NCBI GenBank assembly: GCA_017416465.1
Contig: JAFQCK010000015.1
Coordinates: forward strand, 62,001-126,000
Direction: 5' to 3'
DNA length: 64,000 nucleotides
Source of the DNA: Lachnospiraceae bacterium
GTDB lineage: Bacteria; Bacillota; Clostridia; Lachnospirales; Lachnospiraceae
The notes under the pieces are model-generated. The model searched no databases, was not told the origin of the DNA, and saw only the letters and a list, made by a program, of their open reading frames with translations. This document shows positions 17,513-26,733 of the stretch, in pieces (position 1 is the stretch's first letter; every line of letters starts with the position of its first letter). Both the position numbers and the translations under genes were made by a program.

Positions 17513-18442
17513 ATGATTTATAATAATGTATTAGATGCTATCGGGCATACTCCTATTATAAGATTAAATAGAATGAATGATGAAGATAGTGCAGAAGTAC
17601 TTGTTAAATTCGAAGGCTTAAACGTTGGTGGTTCAATTAAGACAAGAACTGCATATAATATGATTTGTGAGGCGGAGAAAGCGGGAAAAATTAATAAAGA
17701 TACTATAATTGTAGAGCCTACAAGTGGAAATCAGGGAATTGGACTTGCATTAATTGGAGCGGTTAAAGGGTATAAAACAATTATTATTATGCCGGATTCT
17801 GTAAGTGAAGAAAGAAGAAAGCTTGTTAAGCATTATGGTGCTGAAGTGATTCTAATTCATGATGCAGGAAATATTGGAGAGTGTATTGATGAATGTTTAA
17901 AAACAGCACTTGATATGGCAAAAGAAAATGAGAATGTATTTGTACCACAGCAGTTTGAAAATCCTGCAAATCCTATGGTACACAGACATCATACAGCATT
18001 GGAGATATTGGAACAGGTTGCAGGCAAAATTGATGGTTTTTGTTCCGGAATTGGTACAGGAGGAACCATTACAGGTATAGGTGAAGTGTTAAAAGCGCAG
18101 AATCCGGATATTAAAATTTGGGCGGTTGAACCTGAAAATGCAGCGATTTTAGCAGGTGGAGATATAGGTACTCATTTACAAATGGGAATTGGAGATGGTT
18201 TGATACCTGAGATTTTAAATCAGAAGATATATGATGATATTTGTGTTATTACAGATGAGGAAGCTATTAATACCGCAAAAGATCTTGCTTCAAAAGAAGG
18301 TATAATGTGTGGTATTTCAAGTGGAACTAATGTATGTGCAGCACTAAAAATGGCAAAACTTTTAGGAAAAGGTAAGACGGTTGTAACAGTGTTGCCGGAT
18401 ACAGCAGAAAGATATTTTTCAACACCGTTATTCGAGGATTAA
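17513..18442 (+). CDS. cysK: cysteine synthase (O-acetylserine sulfhydrylase family)
   Basis: A 309-residue fold-type II PLP enzyme. The Schiff-base lysine is K43 in NVGGSIKTR, followed by the substrate loop TSGNQGIGLA and the phosphate-binding GIGTGGTITGIG. Overall length and order match CysK, which makes cysteine from O-acetylserine and sulfide. The asparagine loop reads TSGNQ rather than the more usual TSGNT, a minor variant seen in some Clostridia, so a related beta-substitution reaction cannot be excluded. It stands alone, 13 bases upstream of the glucosidase gene. Confidence 0.88.
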   Translation: MIYNNVLDAIGHTPIIRLNRMNDEDSAEVLVKFEGLNVGGSIKTRTAYNMICEAEKAGKINKDTIIVEPTSGNQGIGLALIGAVKGYKTIIIMPDSVSEERRKLVKHYGAEVILIHDAGNIGECIDECLKTALDMAKENENVFVPQQFENPANPMVHRHHTALEILEQVAGKIDGFCSGIGTGGTITGIGEVLKAQNPDIKIWAVEPENAAILAGGDIGTHLQMGIGDGLIPEILNQKIYDDICVITDEEAINTAKDLASKEGIMCGISSGTNVCAALKMAKLLGKGKTVVTVLPDTAERYFSTPLFED

Positions 18443-18461
18443 TAAAGAAAGGAATTTGATT

Positions 18462-20456
18462 ATGGAATTTGGAAAAGGTTATTGGAAAACATTTGACGAG
18501 GGAGTTGAACGTGAATGGGTAATTACTAACGGAATTGGCGGATATTGTGGTGGAACAATTATTAATGCGAGAGCAAGAAAGCATCATGCATACCTTGTAG
18601 CAAGTCTTCATGCACCGGTAGAGAGATATGCAATTTTAAATAAAACAGATGAGATGTTAAAGATTGGAGACAAAGAATATTCATTTGCAACTAATCAAAG
18701 ACCAGGTGGTTGGAACGAAGAAGGTCAGAAGTATCTTCAAAGATTTGTTTATGATGAATTACCACATTTTGTATATCAGGCGGAAGGAACATTTGTAACT
18801 AAGACTTTAGCATTTGAATGGGAAAAGAATACAATTGCAATCGGTTATGATATTATGAATGGTTCTAAAGAAGCAGAATTTTATATAACACCATTTTTAA
18901 CATATAGAGATCATAATGTAAGAGTAGAGTGTGCAGGTCTTAAGTTTTCAGAGGAATTTGAAACAAAGAAGACCTTAAAGCTTGTTCCAAAGAAGAATAA
19001 AAAGCTTGCAATTAAATTATATGTAAGTGATGGAAAATACGAAAAAAATGATGTGAAATTTGATACGGATGCAGTTTTGCAGACAGAGATTAATACAGGT
19101 GGAGAGGCTATTGTAAACAGTTATACACCATATAAAATAAAAGTAAAATTAAAACCTTATGAGCACAAAAAGGTTTCTTTAGTATGCACAATTGAGAAAA
19201 AATTTGAAAAAGATGCATTCAAAACAATTGATGAAAGTGTAAAGAGAATTAAAGCAGTTAAAGAAAATTCGGGACTTACAGATGACTTTGCTTTATCATT
19301 AGTGCAGGCAGCTGACCAGTTTATAGTTAGAAGAGAGTCTACAGGATTAAAGACAATTATGGCAGGATATCCTTGGTTTACTGACTGGGGAAGAGATACT
19401 ATGATTGCATTACAGGGTCTTACACTTATAACTAAGAGATTTGAGGATACAAGAGATATTCTTAAGTCATTTGCTATGTATGTAAAAAAAGGACTTGTTC
19501 CAAATATGTTCCCGGATGAAGGATTAGACCCATTATATAATACTGCGGATGCTTCAATGTGGTATTTTTATTCAGTATATAAATATTTACAGTATACAGG
19601 AAATGATGAAGATTATGAATTTATCAAGAATGAAATCTATCCTAAATTAGAAGAAATTATACATTTTTACAGTACAAAGACAGATTTTTCAATTTATATG
19701 GATGAAGACGGATTGATTCATGCCGGAGGAGGATATGACCAGGTAACATGGATGGATGTAAGGGTTGGAACATGGGTTGTAACTCCTAGACACGGAAAAC
19801 CGGTAGAGATTAATGCATTATGGTATAACGCATTAAAGATTATGGAAATGTTATCAGGTATGTTTGGAAAGGTAACAGAATACGGAAAAACATCGAAAGA
19901 GTATGCTGAGATGGCTGAAAAAGCTAAGACATCATTTGTAGAAAAATTCTGGAATTCTGATAAAAAATGTTTGTATGATGTAGTAGATGATGAGGGTAAT
20001 GATGATAAAATCAGATGTAATCAGATATATGCAGTATCATTACCATATTCGATTTTAAGTGAGAAAAAGGAAAAGTGTGTAGTTGAGACTGTAATTAATG
20101 AATTATATGCAACCTACGGACTTAGAACACTCAACAGTGATGACCCTGAATATCAGCCATATTATAAGGGTAAATTGCATGACAGAGATGCAGCATATCA
20201 CCAGGGGACAGCTTGGGCATTTCCTTTAGGTGCACTTGTAACGGCATATGTAAAAGTTGCAGGAAAAAGTGAAGATGCTAAGGCGTATGCACTTCATCTA
20301 ATTGAGCCATTAAAAGACCATTTGAGAGATGGTTGTATAGGTTCAATTGCTGAAATATTTGATGGAAATGAGCCGAATGAATCAAGAGGAACATATGCGC
20401 AGGCTTGGAGTGTAGGAGAAATCTTAAGAGCTTACGCAGAAGACATTTTATGTTAA
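18462..20456 (+). CDS. glycogen debranching enzyme (amylo-alpha-1,6-glucosidase family)
   Basis: About 664 residues. The N-terminal beta domain contains NGIGGYCGGTI and ARKHHAYLVA, and the C-terminal (alpha/alpha)6 catalytic domain contains AGYPWFTDWGRDTMIAL, the family signature, plus WMDVRVGTWVVTPRHGKPVEINALWYNAL. Such enzymes release alpha-1,6-linked glucose from limit dextrins of glycogen or starch. There is no signal peptide, so it acts in the cytoplasm. The start is taken at ATG 18462, 9 bases after AAAGGA; a TTG at 18456 is less likely. It could process oligosaccharides released by the exported amylases at 48-62 kb. Confidence 0.92.
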   Translation: MEFGKGYWKTFDEGVEREWVITNGIGGYCGGTIINARARKHHAYLVASLHAPVERYAILNKTDEMLKIGDKEYSFATNQRPGGWNEEGQKYLQRFVYDELPHFVYQAEGTFVTKTLAFEWEKNTIAIGYDIMNGSKEAEFYITPFLTYRDHNVRVECAGLKFSEEFETKKTLKLVPKKNKKLAIKLYVSDGKYEKNDVKFDTDAVLQTEINTGGEAIVNSYTPYKIKVKLKPYEHKKVSLVCTIEKKFEKDAFKTIDESVKRIKAVKENSGLTDDFALSLVQAADQFIVRRESTGLKTIMAGYPWFTDWGRDTMIALQGLTLITKRFEDTRDILKSFAMYVKKGLVPNMFPDEGLDPLYNTADASMWYFYSVYKYLQYTGNDEDYEFIKNEIYPKLEEIIHFYSTKTDFSIYMDEDGLIHAGGGYDQVTWMDVRVGTWVVTPRHGKPVEINALWYNALKIMEMLSGMFGKVTEYGKTSKEYAEMAEKAKTSFVEKFWNSDKKCLYDVVDDEGNDDKIRCNQIYAVSLPYSILSEKKEKCVVETVINELYATYGLRTLNSDDPEYQPYYKGKLHDRDAAYHQGTAWAFPLGALVTAYVKVAGKSEDAKAYALHLIEPLKDHLRDGCIGSIAEIFDGNEPNESRGTYAQAWSVGEILRAYAEDILC

Positions 20457-20489
20457 ACCTAATAAAGTTTATTTGCGAGGATATAAACA

Positions 20490-21638
20490 ATGGAAGAGAA
20501 CATAAACTTACTTACAGAACTTAATAACTGTTTTGAAAATAATGTTTTAAGAATAATTATCAGTAATCCAAGAGTAAAAGATGGAATTGTAAAGATAAAA
20601 GTGCGTCCAGTGATGATTAATGGAGAACTTATGTATCAGGCAACTGAATATGTAGGAACGCAGGTATTTCATAGTAATTATGATGTTAAAGCTATAACGG
20701 CTTATATAAATAAAATGATTACTAACAGCTTTAAACAGTGCGAAATTGTTACTAATAATTTTAATTTAAATATTTTGGTAAGCAAAAAAGGTAAGATTAC
20801 AATTTCTAAGAAGAATAATTCTGTAGGTAAGATTGTGCCTTCTAATATGGAGCATAACAGAACCAAGAACTATATATTAAAAGAGGGAGTTGTTGTTCCT
20901 TTTTTGGTAGAGCTTGGTGTTATGAATAAGCAGGGAAATATTATAACTCAAAAATATGACAAGTTTAGGCAGATAAACAGATTTTTAGAATTTATAAAAG
21001 ATATAAAAGATGAACTTCCAAAAGACAGGGAGATATCAATTATAGATTTTGGATGTGGAAAAAGCTATCTTACATTTGCTATATATTACTATCTCCATGA
21101 GCTTTGTGGACTTGATGTGAAGATAACAGGTCTTGATTTGAAGAAAGATGTTATTGAAAAATGTAATCGTTTAAGTAATGAATATGGCTATGATAAATTG
21201 ACTTTTAAAATGGGAGATATTGCTGATTATACAGGAGCAAATCAGGTTGATATGGTTGTTACCTTGCATGCTTGCGATACAGCAACAGATTTGGCAATGT
21301 ATAAGGCTGTAAAATGGAATGCAAAGGTAATATTATCCGTACCATGTTGTCAGCATGAGCTTAATAAGCAGATTAAGAATGATTTACTTAATCCGGTTTT
21401 ATCATATGGAATATTAAAGGACAGAATGTCAGCAATATTTACAGATGCAATAAGGGCAGAGGTTCTTAAAACTAAAGGTTATAAGACTGAAATTCTGGAA
21501 TTTATTGATATGGAGCATACTCCTAAAAATCTGTTAATTCGAGCAGTTAAAGCGAATGAAAAAGGTGATAAAGAAGCAATTGATAAGTTGATAAAAGAAT
21601 TGAATGTAACACATAAGATTGTAGAATTGTTGATGTGA
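20490..21638 (+). CDS. SAM-dependent methyltransferase (Methyltransf_32 type)
   Basis: A 382-residue protein. The C-terminal half is a class I methyltransferase with IIDFGCGKSYLTF and the distinctive VVTLHACDTATDLAM followed by VPCCQHELN. These features place it in the family that also includes eukaryotic GSTCD/METTL25-like proteins (PF13679). The N-terminal 130 residues are a separate, unrecognised domain. The substrate is unknown; an RNA base is a reasonable guess. GAGGATATAAACA precedes the ATG. It lies 33 bases after the debranching enzyme, probably in one transcript. Confidence 0.85.
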   Translation: MEENINLLTELNNCFENNVLRIIISNPRVKDGIVKIKVRPVMINGELMYQATEYVGTQVFHSNYDVKAITAYINKMITNSFKQCEIVTNNFNLNILVSKKGKITISKKNNSVGKIVPSNMEHNRTKNYILKEGVVVPFLVELGVMNKQGNIITQKYDKFRQINRFLEFIKDIKDELPKDREISIIDFGCGKSYLTFAIYYYLHELCGLDVKITGLDLKKDVIEKCNRLSNEYGYDKLTFKMGDIADYTGANQVDMVVTLHACDTATDLAMYKAVKWNAKVILSVPCCQHELNKQIKNDLLNPVLSYGILKDRMSAIFTDAIRAEVLKTKGYKTEILEFIDMEHTPKNLLIRAVKANEKGDKEAIDKLIKELNVTHKIVELLM

Positions 21639-21700
21639 AAAATATAGTTTTTAACAAATAGAAATATTTATCATATAGAAGAAAGGAAGGAAAGTGTAGT

Positions 21701-24271
21701 ATGAAAAGTATAATAAATAAATTTTTAGTTTTATTTATAATTTTTGTTGCAATAATTGGTACATATTTATTTACCGGAAGAGATAAAAAAGTATCCCAAA
21801 ATATTGTTATGGGTAAGCCTACACTTCCTACAGTAACTCTTCTTGCGTCTTCGGGTGAAAATGGGGATAATTCTTTAGAGATTAATGAATTATTTGGTTA
21901 TACAAATCAAATGGAAACCAGATATATGAGAGACTCAATAACTCCAATAAGTTCAGCAAGGTCTATGACTGTAAAGGTAAAAGTATATGACAATGTTATA
22001 ATGGGGGCTGAGTTTGAAGTAAGGTCTTTGGATGGAGAAAGACTTATAGAAAAAACTTTGGTGTCTACAAATGATATTACAAATGAGGAAGAATATTCTT
22101 ATATAAAATTAAATTTTGATAATATGCTTGATGATAACACTGAGTATAATCTCACAGTTAGATTAAGCACTGACAGACATGAGAATATATATTATTATAC
22201 AAGAATGATTAAGCTTACGGAAAATTACTGTAAGTCGCAGATTGAATTTGCAGATGTGTTTTCTGATGCAACTTTTAGTGATTCAGCCAGAGAGAGTATA
22301 ATTGGATATTTAGAACCGGATTCCTCAGAAGATAATACAAATCTTGGACATGTATCAATACATTCAAGTTTTAATCAGATTACATGGGGAGATTTGGCGC
22401 CGGAAAAAGTGACAGAAGGCGTGGTTAAAATCAAAGAATTATTAGGAGATATTGGATGCTATGAATTAAATTATAAGATAAAAGCTTTAAATGAGTATGA
22501 AATATATGAGTACTATAATGTGACGGAATTTTTTAGAATAAAATGGACTAGTTCTGATATATATTTGTTAGATTATGACAGGACTATGGAGCAGATTTTT
22601 AATCCCACAACTCAGAGTGTATCTGCGGTAAGAATTAATCTTGGTATTACATCGAACAGTGAATGTGAATTTTTAGCAAGTGATAGCACAAAATATATCG
22701 CATTTGTAAAACAGAACAATCTGTGGCTTATGGATATAAGAAAAAATCAAATGTTTGCACTTTATGCGTTTAGAGATATTGAAGGTGCAGATATGCGTGA
22801 TGAAAATAGTTATAACAATATAAAGGTAATTTCTGTCGATGATGAAGGAAATACAGAGTTTGTTGTGTATGGCTACATGAATCGTGGTAAACATGAGGGA
22901 ATGGTTGGTGTAAGCTTATATAGTTATAATGCAAAGAAAAATATAGTTGAAGAAAAAGTTTTTATACCATTTACAAGACAATTTGGAATTCTTGAAGAAA
23001 CAATGGGAAAATTATGTTATGTAAATCAAGATAATATAATGTATATTATGCTTAATGACAGCTTGTATTCAATTGACCTTACAGGAAGTGAATATGTTGA
23101 AGTTATTTCAGATCTCACCGAGGATAATTATGCAGTGAATAAAAGCGGAAATGTAATTGCATGGGAAAAATCTGATGGAAAGAACGGAAGTAAAAGTATA
23201 AGTCTTTTTAATCTTGAAACAAAAGAAGAGAAGGAAATAAATGCAGAAGATAATTCGTTGTTAAAGATAATTGGGTTTGTAGAGGATGATTTTGCTTTTG
23301 GAATAGCAGGTGTTAATGATGTGGTTACTGATATAAATGGAAATGTAACTATGGCTATGAATAAATTAAATATTATTAATTTCCAAGGTGAAACGCTAAA
23401 AGAATACAGCAAAGATGGATATTATTTTGTTAATGCTAGTATTGAAGAGAATATGATAAATCTTAACAGAGTAATTAAATCAGAAGATGGATTGAATTTC
23501 GTAGATACAGACGAATATCAGATATTTGGAAATGAAGAAGAGGAAAAAAATATTGTTTCGTTGGGCACGATTACAACTGAAAAGAAGAAAAAAGAACAGG
23601 TTATTAATTTTGTAACAAAGGTGACAACATCTAATAAGTTAAAAAAGGTTAATCCAAAAGAAATAAGATTTAGCGAAACTAATTCGTTGACAATGAGAGA
23701 TTTAATTCCTAATGAAGATAAATATTATGTATATGGTAATGGAAAATTGTTAAATGTTACAGAAAAGATATCCGAAGCAATAGTAATGGCATATGATAAT
23801 GCAGGTGTTGTTATTTCGGAAAATGGAAGTTATATATGGGCGAGGGTAAGCAGACCTGTAAATTATAATATAACAGGAGTAACAACGAATAATTTAGCTT
23901 CAGATGATGTTAATTCTAAGTTGTCAGTTTGTTTATCTGCCATCCTTGCATATAACGGAATAAATAAAGATGTGTCAGGTGACATTTCTAATGGAAATAC
24001 TGCGATTAAGATACTTAGTAATGAAATTGCTGACAAAACTACGAGAGATTTGACCGGGTGTACTTTAGAACAGATGTTATATTATGTAAGTAAAGGTGAG
24101 CCTGTCTTAGCAATGAGTAATTCGAGCGATTATGTAGTTATCGTGGGATATGATTTTTATAATGTAGTATTGTTTAATCCTATAACGGGCGAAACGTATA
24201 AACAGGGACAGGAAGAGGCTGGAGAAATGTTTAAAAATGCCGGTAATAAGTTTATAGTTGCACACAAATAG
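21701..24271 (+). CDS. membrane-anchored protein with beta-propeller-like and degenerate C39-like domains
   Basis: An 856-residue protein with an N-terminal membrane anchor (about residues 7-26). A beta-rich section follows, and a long middle part (about 270-560) has repeated short strands such as IYLLDYDR, LWLMDIRK and LYSIDLTG that suggest a beta-propeller. The last 120 residues look like a C39-type peptidase: C744 in LSVCLSAILAYNG, then VVIVGYD and LFNPITGE. The position expected to hold the catalytic His before VVIVGYD carries Asp (SSDYVV), so proteolysis is doubtful. GAAAGGAAGGAAAG gives a strong ribosome site. Function unknown; an extracellular sensory or binding role is possible. Confidence 0.72.
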   Translation: MKSIINKFLVLFIIFVAIIGTYLFTGRDKKVSQNIVMGKPTLPTVTLLASSGENGDNSLEINELFGYTNQMETRYMRDSITPISSARSMTVKVKVYDNVIMGAEFEVRSLDGERLIEKTLVSTNDITNEEEYSYIKLNFDNMLDDNTEYNLTVRLSTDRHENIYYYTRMIKLTENYCKSQIEFADVFSDATFSDSARESIIGYLEPDSSEDNTNLGHVSIHSSFNQITWGDLAPEKVTEGVVKIKELLGDIGCYELNYKIKALNEYEIYEYYNVTEFFRIKWTSSDIYLLDYDRTMEQIFNPTTQSVSAVRINLGITSNSECEFLASDSTKYIAFVKQNNLWLMDIRKNQMFALYAFRDIEGADMRDENSYNNIKVISVDDEGNTEFVVYGYMNRGKHEGMVGVSLYSYNAKKNIVEEKVFIPFTRQFGILEETMGKLCYVNQDNIMYIMLNDSLYSIDLTGSEYVEVISDLTEDNYAVNKSGNVIAWEKSDGKNGSKSISLFNLETKEEKEINAEDNSLLKIIGFVEDDFAFGIAGVNDVVTDINGNVTMAMNKLNIINFQGETLKEYSKDGYYFVNASIEENMINLNRVIKSEDGLNFVDTDEYQIFGNEEEEKNIVSLGTITTEKKKKEQVINFVTKVTTSNKLKKVNPKEIRFSETNSLTMRDLIPNEDKYYVYGNGKLLNVTEKISEAIVMAYDNAGVVISENGSYIWARVSRPVNYNITGVTTNNLASDDVNSKLSVCLSAILAYNGINKDVSGDISNGNTAIKILSNEIADKTTRDLTGCTLEQMLYYVSKGEPVLAMSNSSDYVVIVGYDFYNVVLFNPITGETYKQGQEEAGEMFKNAGNKFIVAHK

Positions 24272-24317
24272 GAAACTTTGTACATCGTTTTTTAACATAA
24301 TTGTCATTTATGAATGA

Positions 24318-24346
24318 TTGATATTATAAAACGAATATGTTATCAT
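24318..24346 (+). promoter_or_regulatory. promoter of the TcaA-like/coiled-coil operon
   Basis: TTGATA (24318-24323) and TATCAT (24341-24346) are separated by 17 bases and lie about 50 bases before the start of the 24394 gene. Confidence 0.5.
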
Positions 24347-24393
24347 TACTAAAGGATTATTTCTAAAAAGAATTAATGACAGAAGGTATATAA

Positions 24394-25563
24394 ATGAAGA
24401 TATCAATAGAAAGTATTAAAGAGAGTTTAAAAAAGGATTTTAAGAAAAAACTACTTAATTTTATAGTAGAAGCAATCAAGATAATTTTTGTTCTGGCGAT
24501 ATGTGCGGGAATTGGTATATTTTATGCAGTTGGTGAAAGAGCAGGTTCTCCACAGAGGTATGCTGAACAGTATTTTTCTTATTTTGTAACAAATAATTAT
24601 GAGAAAATGTATGACATGGTAGACTGTAATGAATCTGAATTTATTAACAGAGAAAATTTTATTAATAAATGTGAAGGGGAAAAGGTGTATGGTTCTATTA
24701 CGGGATATAAGTTAAGTAAACCGGTAGAAGTTGGTGATAATATAACTTATGTAGTAACTTATTATATTGGAGCGGATAAGAAGCCTAACACTTATACAAT
24801 TACCCTTAACAGACAGATTGAAAAAACGCATATGTTTTTTGATACATGGAAGGTATCGCTGGAAAGATTTATGATACATGATTATTCTATAAGTGTTCCT
24901 GTAGGTACACGAGTATTGATGGATGGTGTTGATATTGAAAAGTATAAGAAGTCAACATCAGAAGATGGAACTTTGGATAATTATGTTGTGAATAGAATAT
25001 TTTCAGGAGATCATACAGTTTCAGTTCATCTGGATGCAACAGGAGAGATTACTAAGACACAGTATGTGACAGAAGAAACAGACTCCATACTTATTACAAC
25101 AAATGATTTTGCAATTAAACCGGATGTACAGCAGAAGTTGTTTGAATATTCGGCTTCGATAATAGAATTTATGTATCAATATTCTATGGATAAGACTAAG
25201 AATGCAGAAGATTTGGCTATTTTATATGCTCAGACACCGGAAGCGCAAGAGTCTGCAAAATCATCATTTAATACATTAGCTGCAGCGATAACAAAAGCTG
25301 ATGGTGCACAAATGAAAGAATTGGATATTAAAACATTATCACCGGAGGTTGTATCATTTACATATCCGGACAGGGTAACTGTTAAGGTGGATTATGATTA
25401 TACATTTAAGGCTGTAACGGGTACAACAGTACTTAGTGGTATTGTTGAAGAATATGAAGGCGCTGGAAATTCAACTGCGTATGTGTATTTGAATCTAATA
25501 GATAATGCATGGAAGGTTGTAAAAGTAGATTTAGAATGTGTGGATTATAGCAAGCAAAGCTAA
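24394..25563 (+). CDS. TcaA/MecA-N-like membrane-anchored protein
   Basis: A 389-residue protein with a short basic cytoplasmic N-terminus, one membrane segment (about residues 27-48) and a large external part. Residues of about 55-165 (SPQRYAEQYFSYFVTNNYEKMYDMV onward, with FINRENFINKC) resemble the NTF2-like MecA N-terminal domain. The next section (YSISVPVGTRVLMDGVDI) matches the second domain of TcaA-type proteins, and the C-terminus looks like another NTF2-like fold. TcaA proteins influence cell-wall antibiotic tolerance; no such role is shown here. The stop lies 12 bases before the coiled-coil gene, which begins after AAGGAGG. Confidence 0.7.
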   Translation: MKISIESIKESLKKDFKKKLLNFIVEAIKIIFVLAICAGIGIFYAVGERAGSPQRYAEQYFSYFVTNNYEKMYDMVDCNESEFINRENFINKCEGEKVYGSITGYKLSKPVEVGDNITYVVTYYIGADKKPNTYTITLNRQIEKTHMFFDTWKVSLERFMIHDYSISVPVGTRVLMDGVDIEKYKKSTSEDGTLDNYVVNRIFSGDHTVSVHLDATGEITKTQYVTEETDSILITTNDFAIKPDVQQKLFEYSASIIEFMYQYSMDKTKNAEDLAILYAQTPEAQESAKSSFNTLAAAITKADGAQMKELDIKTLSPEVVSFTYPDRVTVKVDYDYTFKAVTGTTVLSGIVEEYEGAGNSTAYVYLNLIDNAWKVVKVDLECVDYSKQS

Positions 25564-25575
25564 GGAGGAAAAGTT

Positions 25576-26664
25576 ATGGGATTGTTAAATACTGTAATCA
25601 AAAAATCTGAAAGTACAGGACTATCAAATAATGTATCGGCATCTGATGAGAAAAGAATATTATTAAATATTAATTCAAGAATTGAAGATTTAAAGATACA
25701 GAATATGGAAAATGCTAAGTTTCTTAGAGGTATTAGCAGAAAGATTGAGAGCGAACTTAATCAGATGCGCGAGGTTGAGGAGAATAAATCCATAGAAGTG
25801 TATGATGATAGTGCTCTTCTTGAGAGTATCGACAGAGTGGAAAAGTCCATTCAGGAGATGAATAATGACGAAATTCTTGAGGCTATAGAGAGAATTAATG
25901 CCATGGTTGGAGGTATTAATACGGATGAAATGCTTCAAGGGATTGATAAGATTAACCGGTCTATGAGTGAGATGAATTCTACGGATGTGGTAGAAGAGGT
26001 TAAGAAAATAAATGAATCTGTGCGCGGAATAAACTTTGATAATATTCTTACTGAATTGGGGAATATTAATGAAAAACTTGGTGCAATCAATGCAGATGTT
26101 ATTTTATTGGAAATTGATAAAGTAAACAAGGCGCTTAAGAATATTAATTCGGATTCTGTTCTGGATGAAGTTACAAAAGCGAATGCTAAGCTTGATGAAA
26201 TTAAGATATCTGATGTAATTAATGAAGTACATAGAGTAGAAGCTATTGTAAGTGAAATAAATGAAAAAGCAGTATTAGCAGAATTAGAAAATGTTAAAAA
26301 AATTATTAATCAGAAAAACAGTGCTCAGGTTATGGAAGCATTGGATGGTAAGATTAAAAAGCTTAATGCAAAGGATTATACAGATAAGCTATTGGAACTT
26401 GAAGATTTGATTAAAAAGAATGATTCGAAGATAGATGAACTTACCAAAAAAGTTGACAGAGTTGCAACAATGCCAACTATGGTTAAAACAGTTCTTGAAA
26501 AAAGTAATGAAGATAATCTGTTTAAAATTCAGGAAATGCTGGAAGAAATTAATCAAAGAGAGGCTAAAAAGACTAATAGTATGAAGATGGTTATGAATAT
26601 TAATCTTTGGGTTTCTCTTCTTACTGTTGCAGTTGTAATTGCAAGAATTCTTGGTGTGATATAA
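25576..26664 (+). CDS. tail-anchored protein with 19-residue tandem repeats
   Basis: A 362-residue helical protein. Residues 77-266 are ten consecutive 19-residue units of the approximate form NxDxVLxEIxKINxxLxxI with no insertions, followed by further coiled coil (267-330) and a C-terminal membrane segment (about 340-360). There is no signal peptide, so the repeat rod should be cytoplasmic and attached at its C-terminus. No family was recognised; the organisation suggests a scaffold or spacer at the membrane. It forms a two-gene operon with the TcaA-like gene and ends at a strong hairpin terminator. Confidence 0.75.
   Translation: MGLLNTVIKKSESTGLSNNVSASDEKRILLNINSRIEDLKIQNMENAKFLRGISRKIESELNQMREVEENKSIEVYDDSALLESIDRVEKSIQEMNNDEILEAIERINAMVGGINTDEMLQGIDKINRSMSEMNSTDVVEEVKKINESVRGINFDNILTELGNINEKLGAINADVILLEIDKVNKALKNINSDSVLDEVTKANAKLDEIKISDVINEVHRVEAIVSEINEKAVLAELENVKKIINQKNSAQVMEALDGKIKKLNAKDYTDKLLELEDLIKKNDSKIDELTKKVDRVATMPTMVKTVLEKSNEDNLFKIQEMLEEINQREAKKTNSMKMVMNINLWVSLLTVAVVIARILGVI
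25804..26373 (+). repeat. ten in-frame 57-bp/19-residue tandem repeats
   Basis: Ten units of exactly 57 bases (19 codons) without indels. Units begin with Asn or Asp and carry hydrophobic residues at fixed positions. DNA identity between units is modest, so the array is old and maintained at protein level. Confidence 0.85.
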
Positions 26665-26684
26665 GATTTTTATATTAAATATAT

Positions 26685-26716
26685 AAAGCGTGTGCATTAT
26701 TGTTTGCACACGCTTT
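26685..26716. terminator. bidirectional hairpin terminator
   Basis: A perfect 12-bp stem, AAAGCGTGTGCA (26685-26696) with TGCACACGCTTT (26705-26716), has A and T runs at its base. It lies between the convergent coiled-coil gene and the DUF4129-like operon and can serve both. Confidence 0.85.
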
Positions 26717-26733
26717 AATTATGATGACATATA

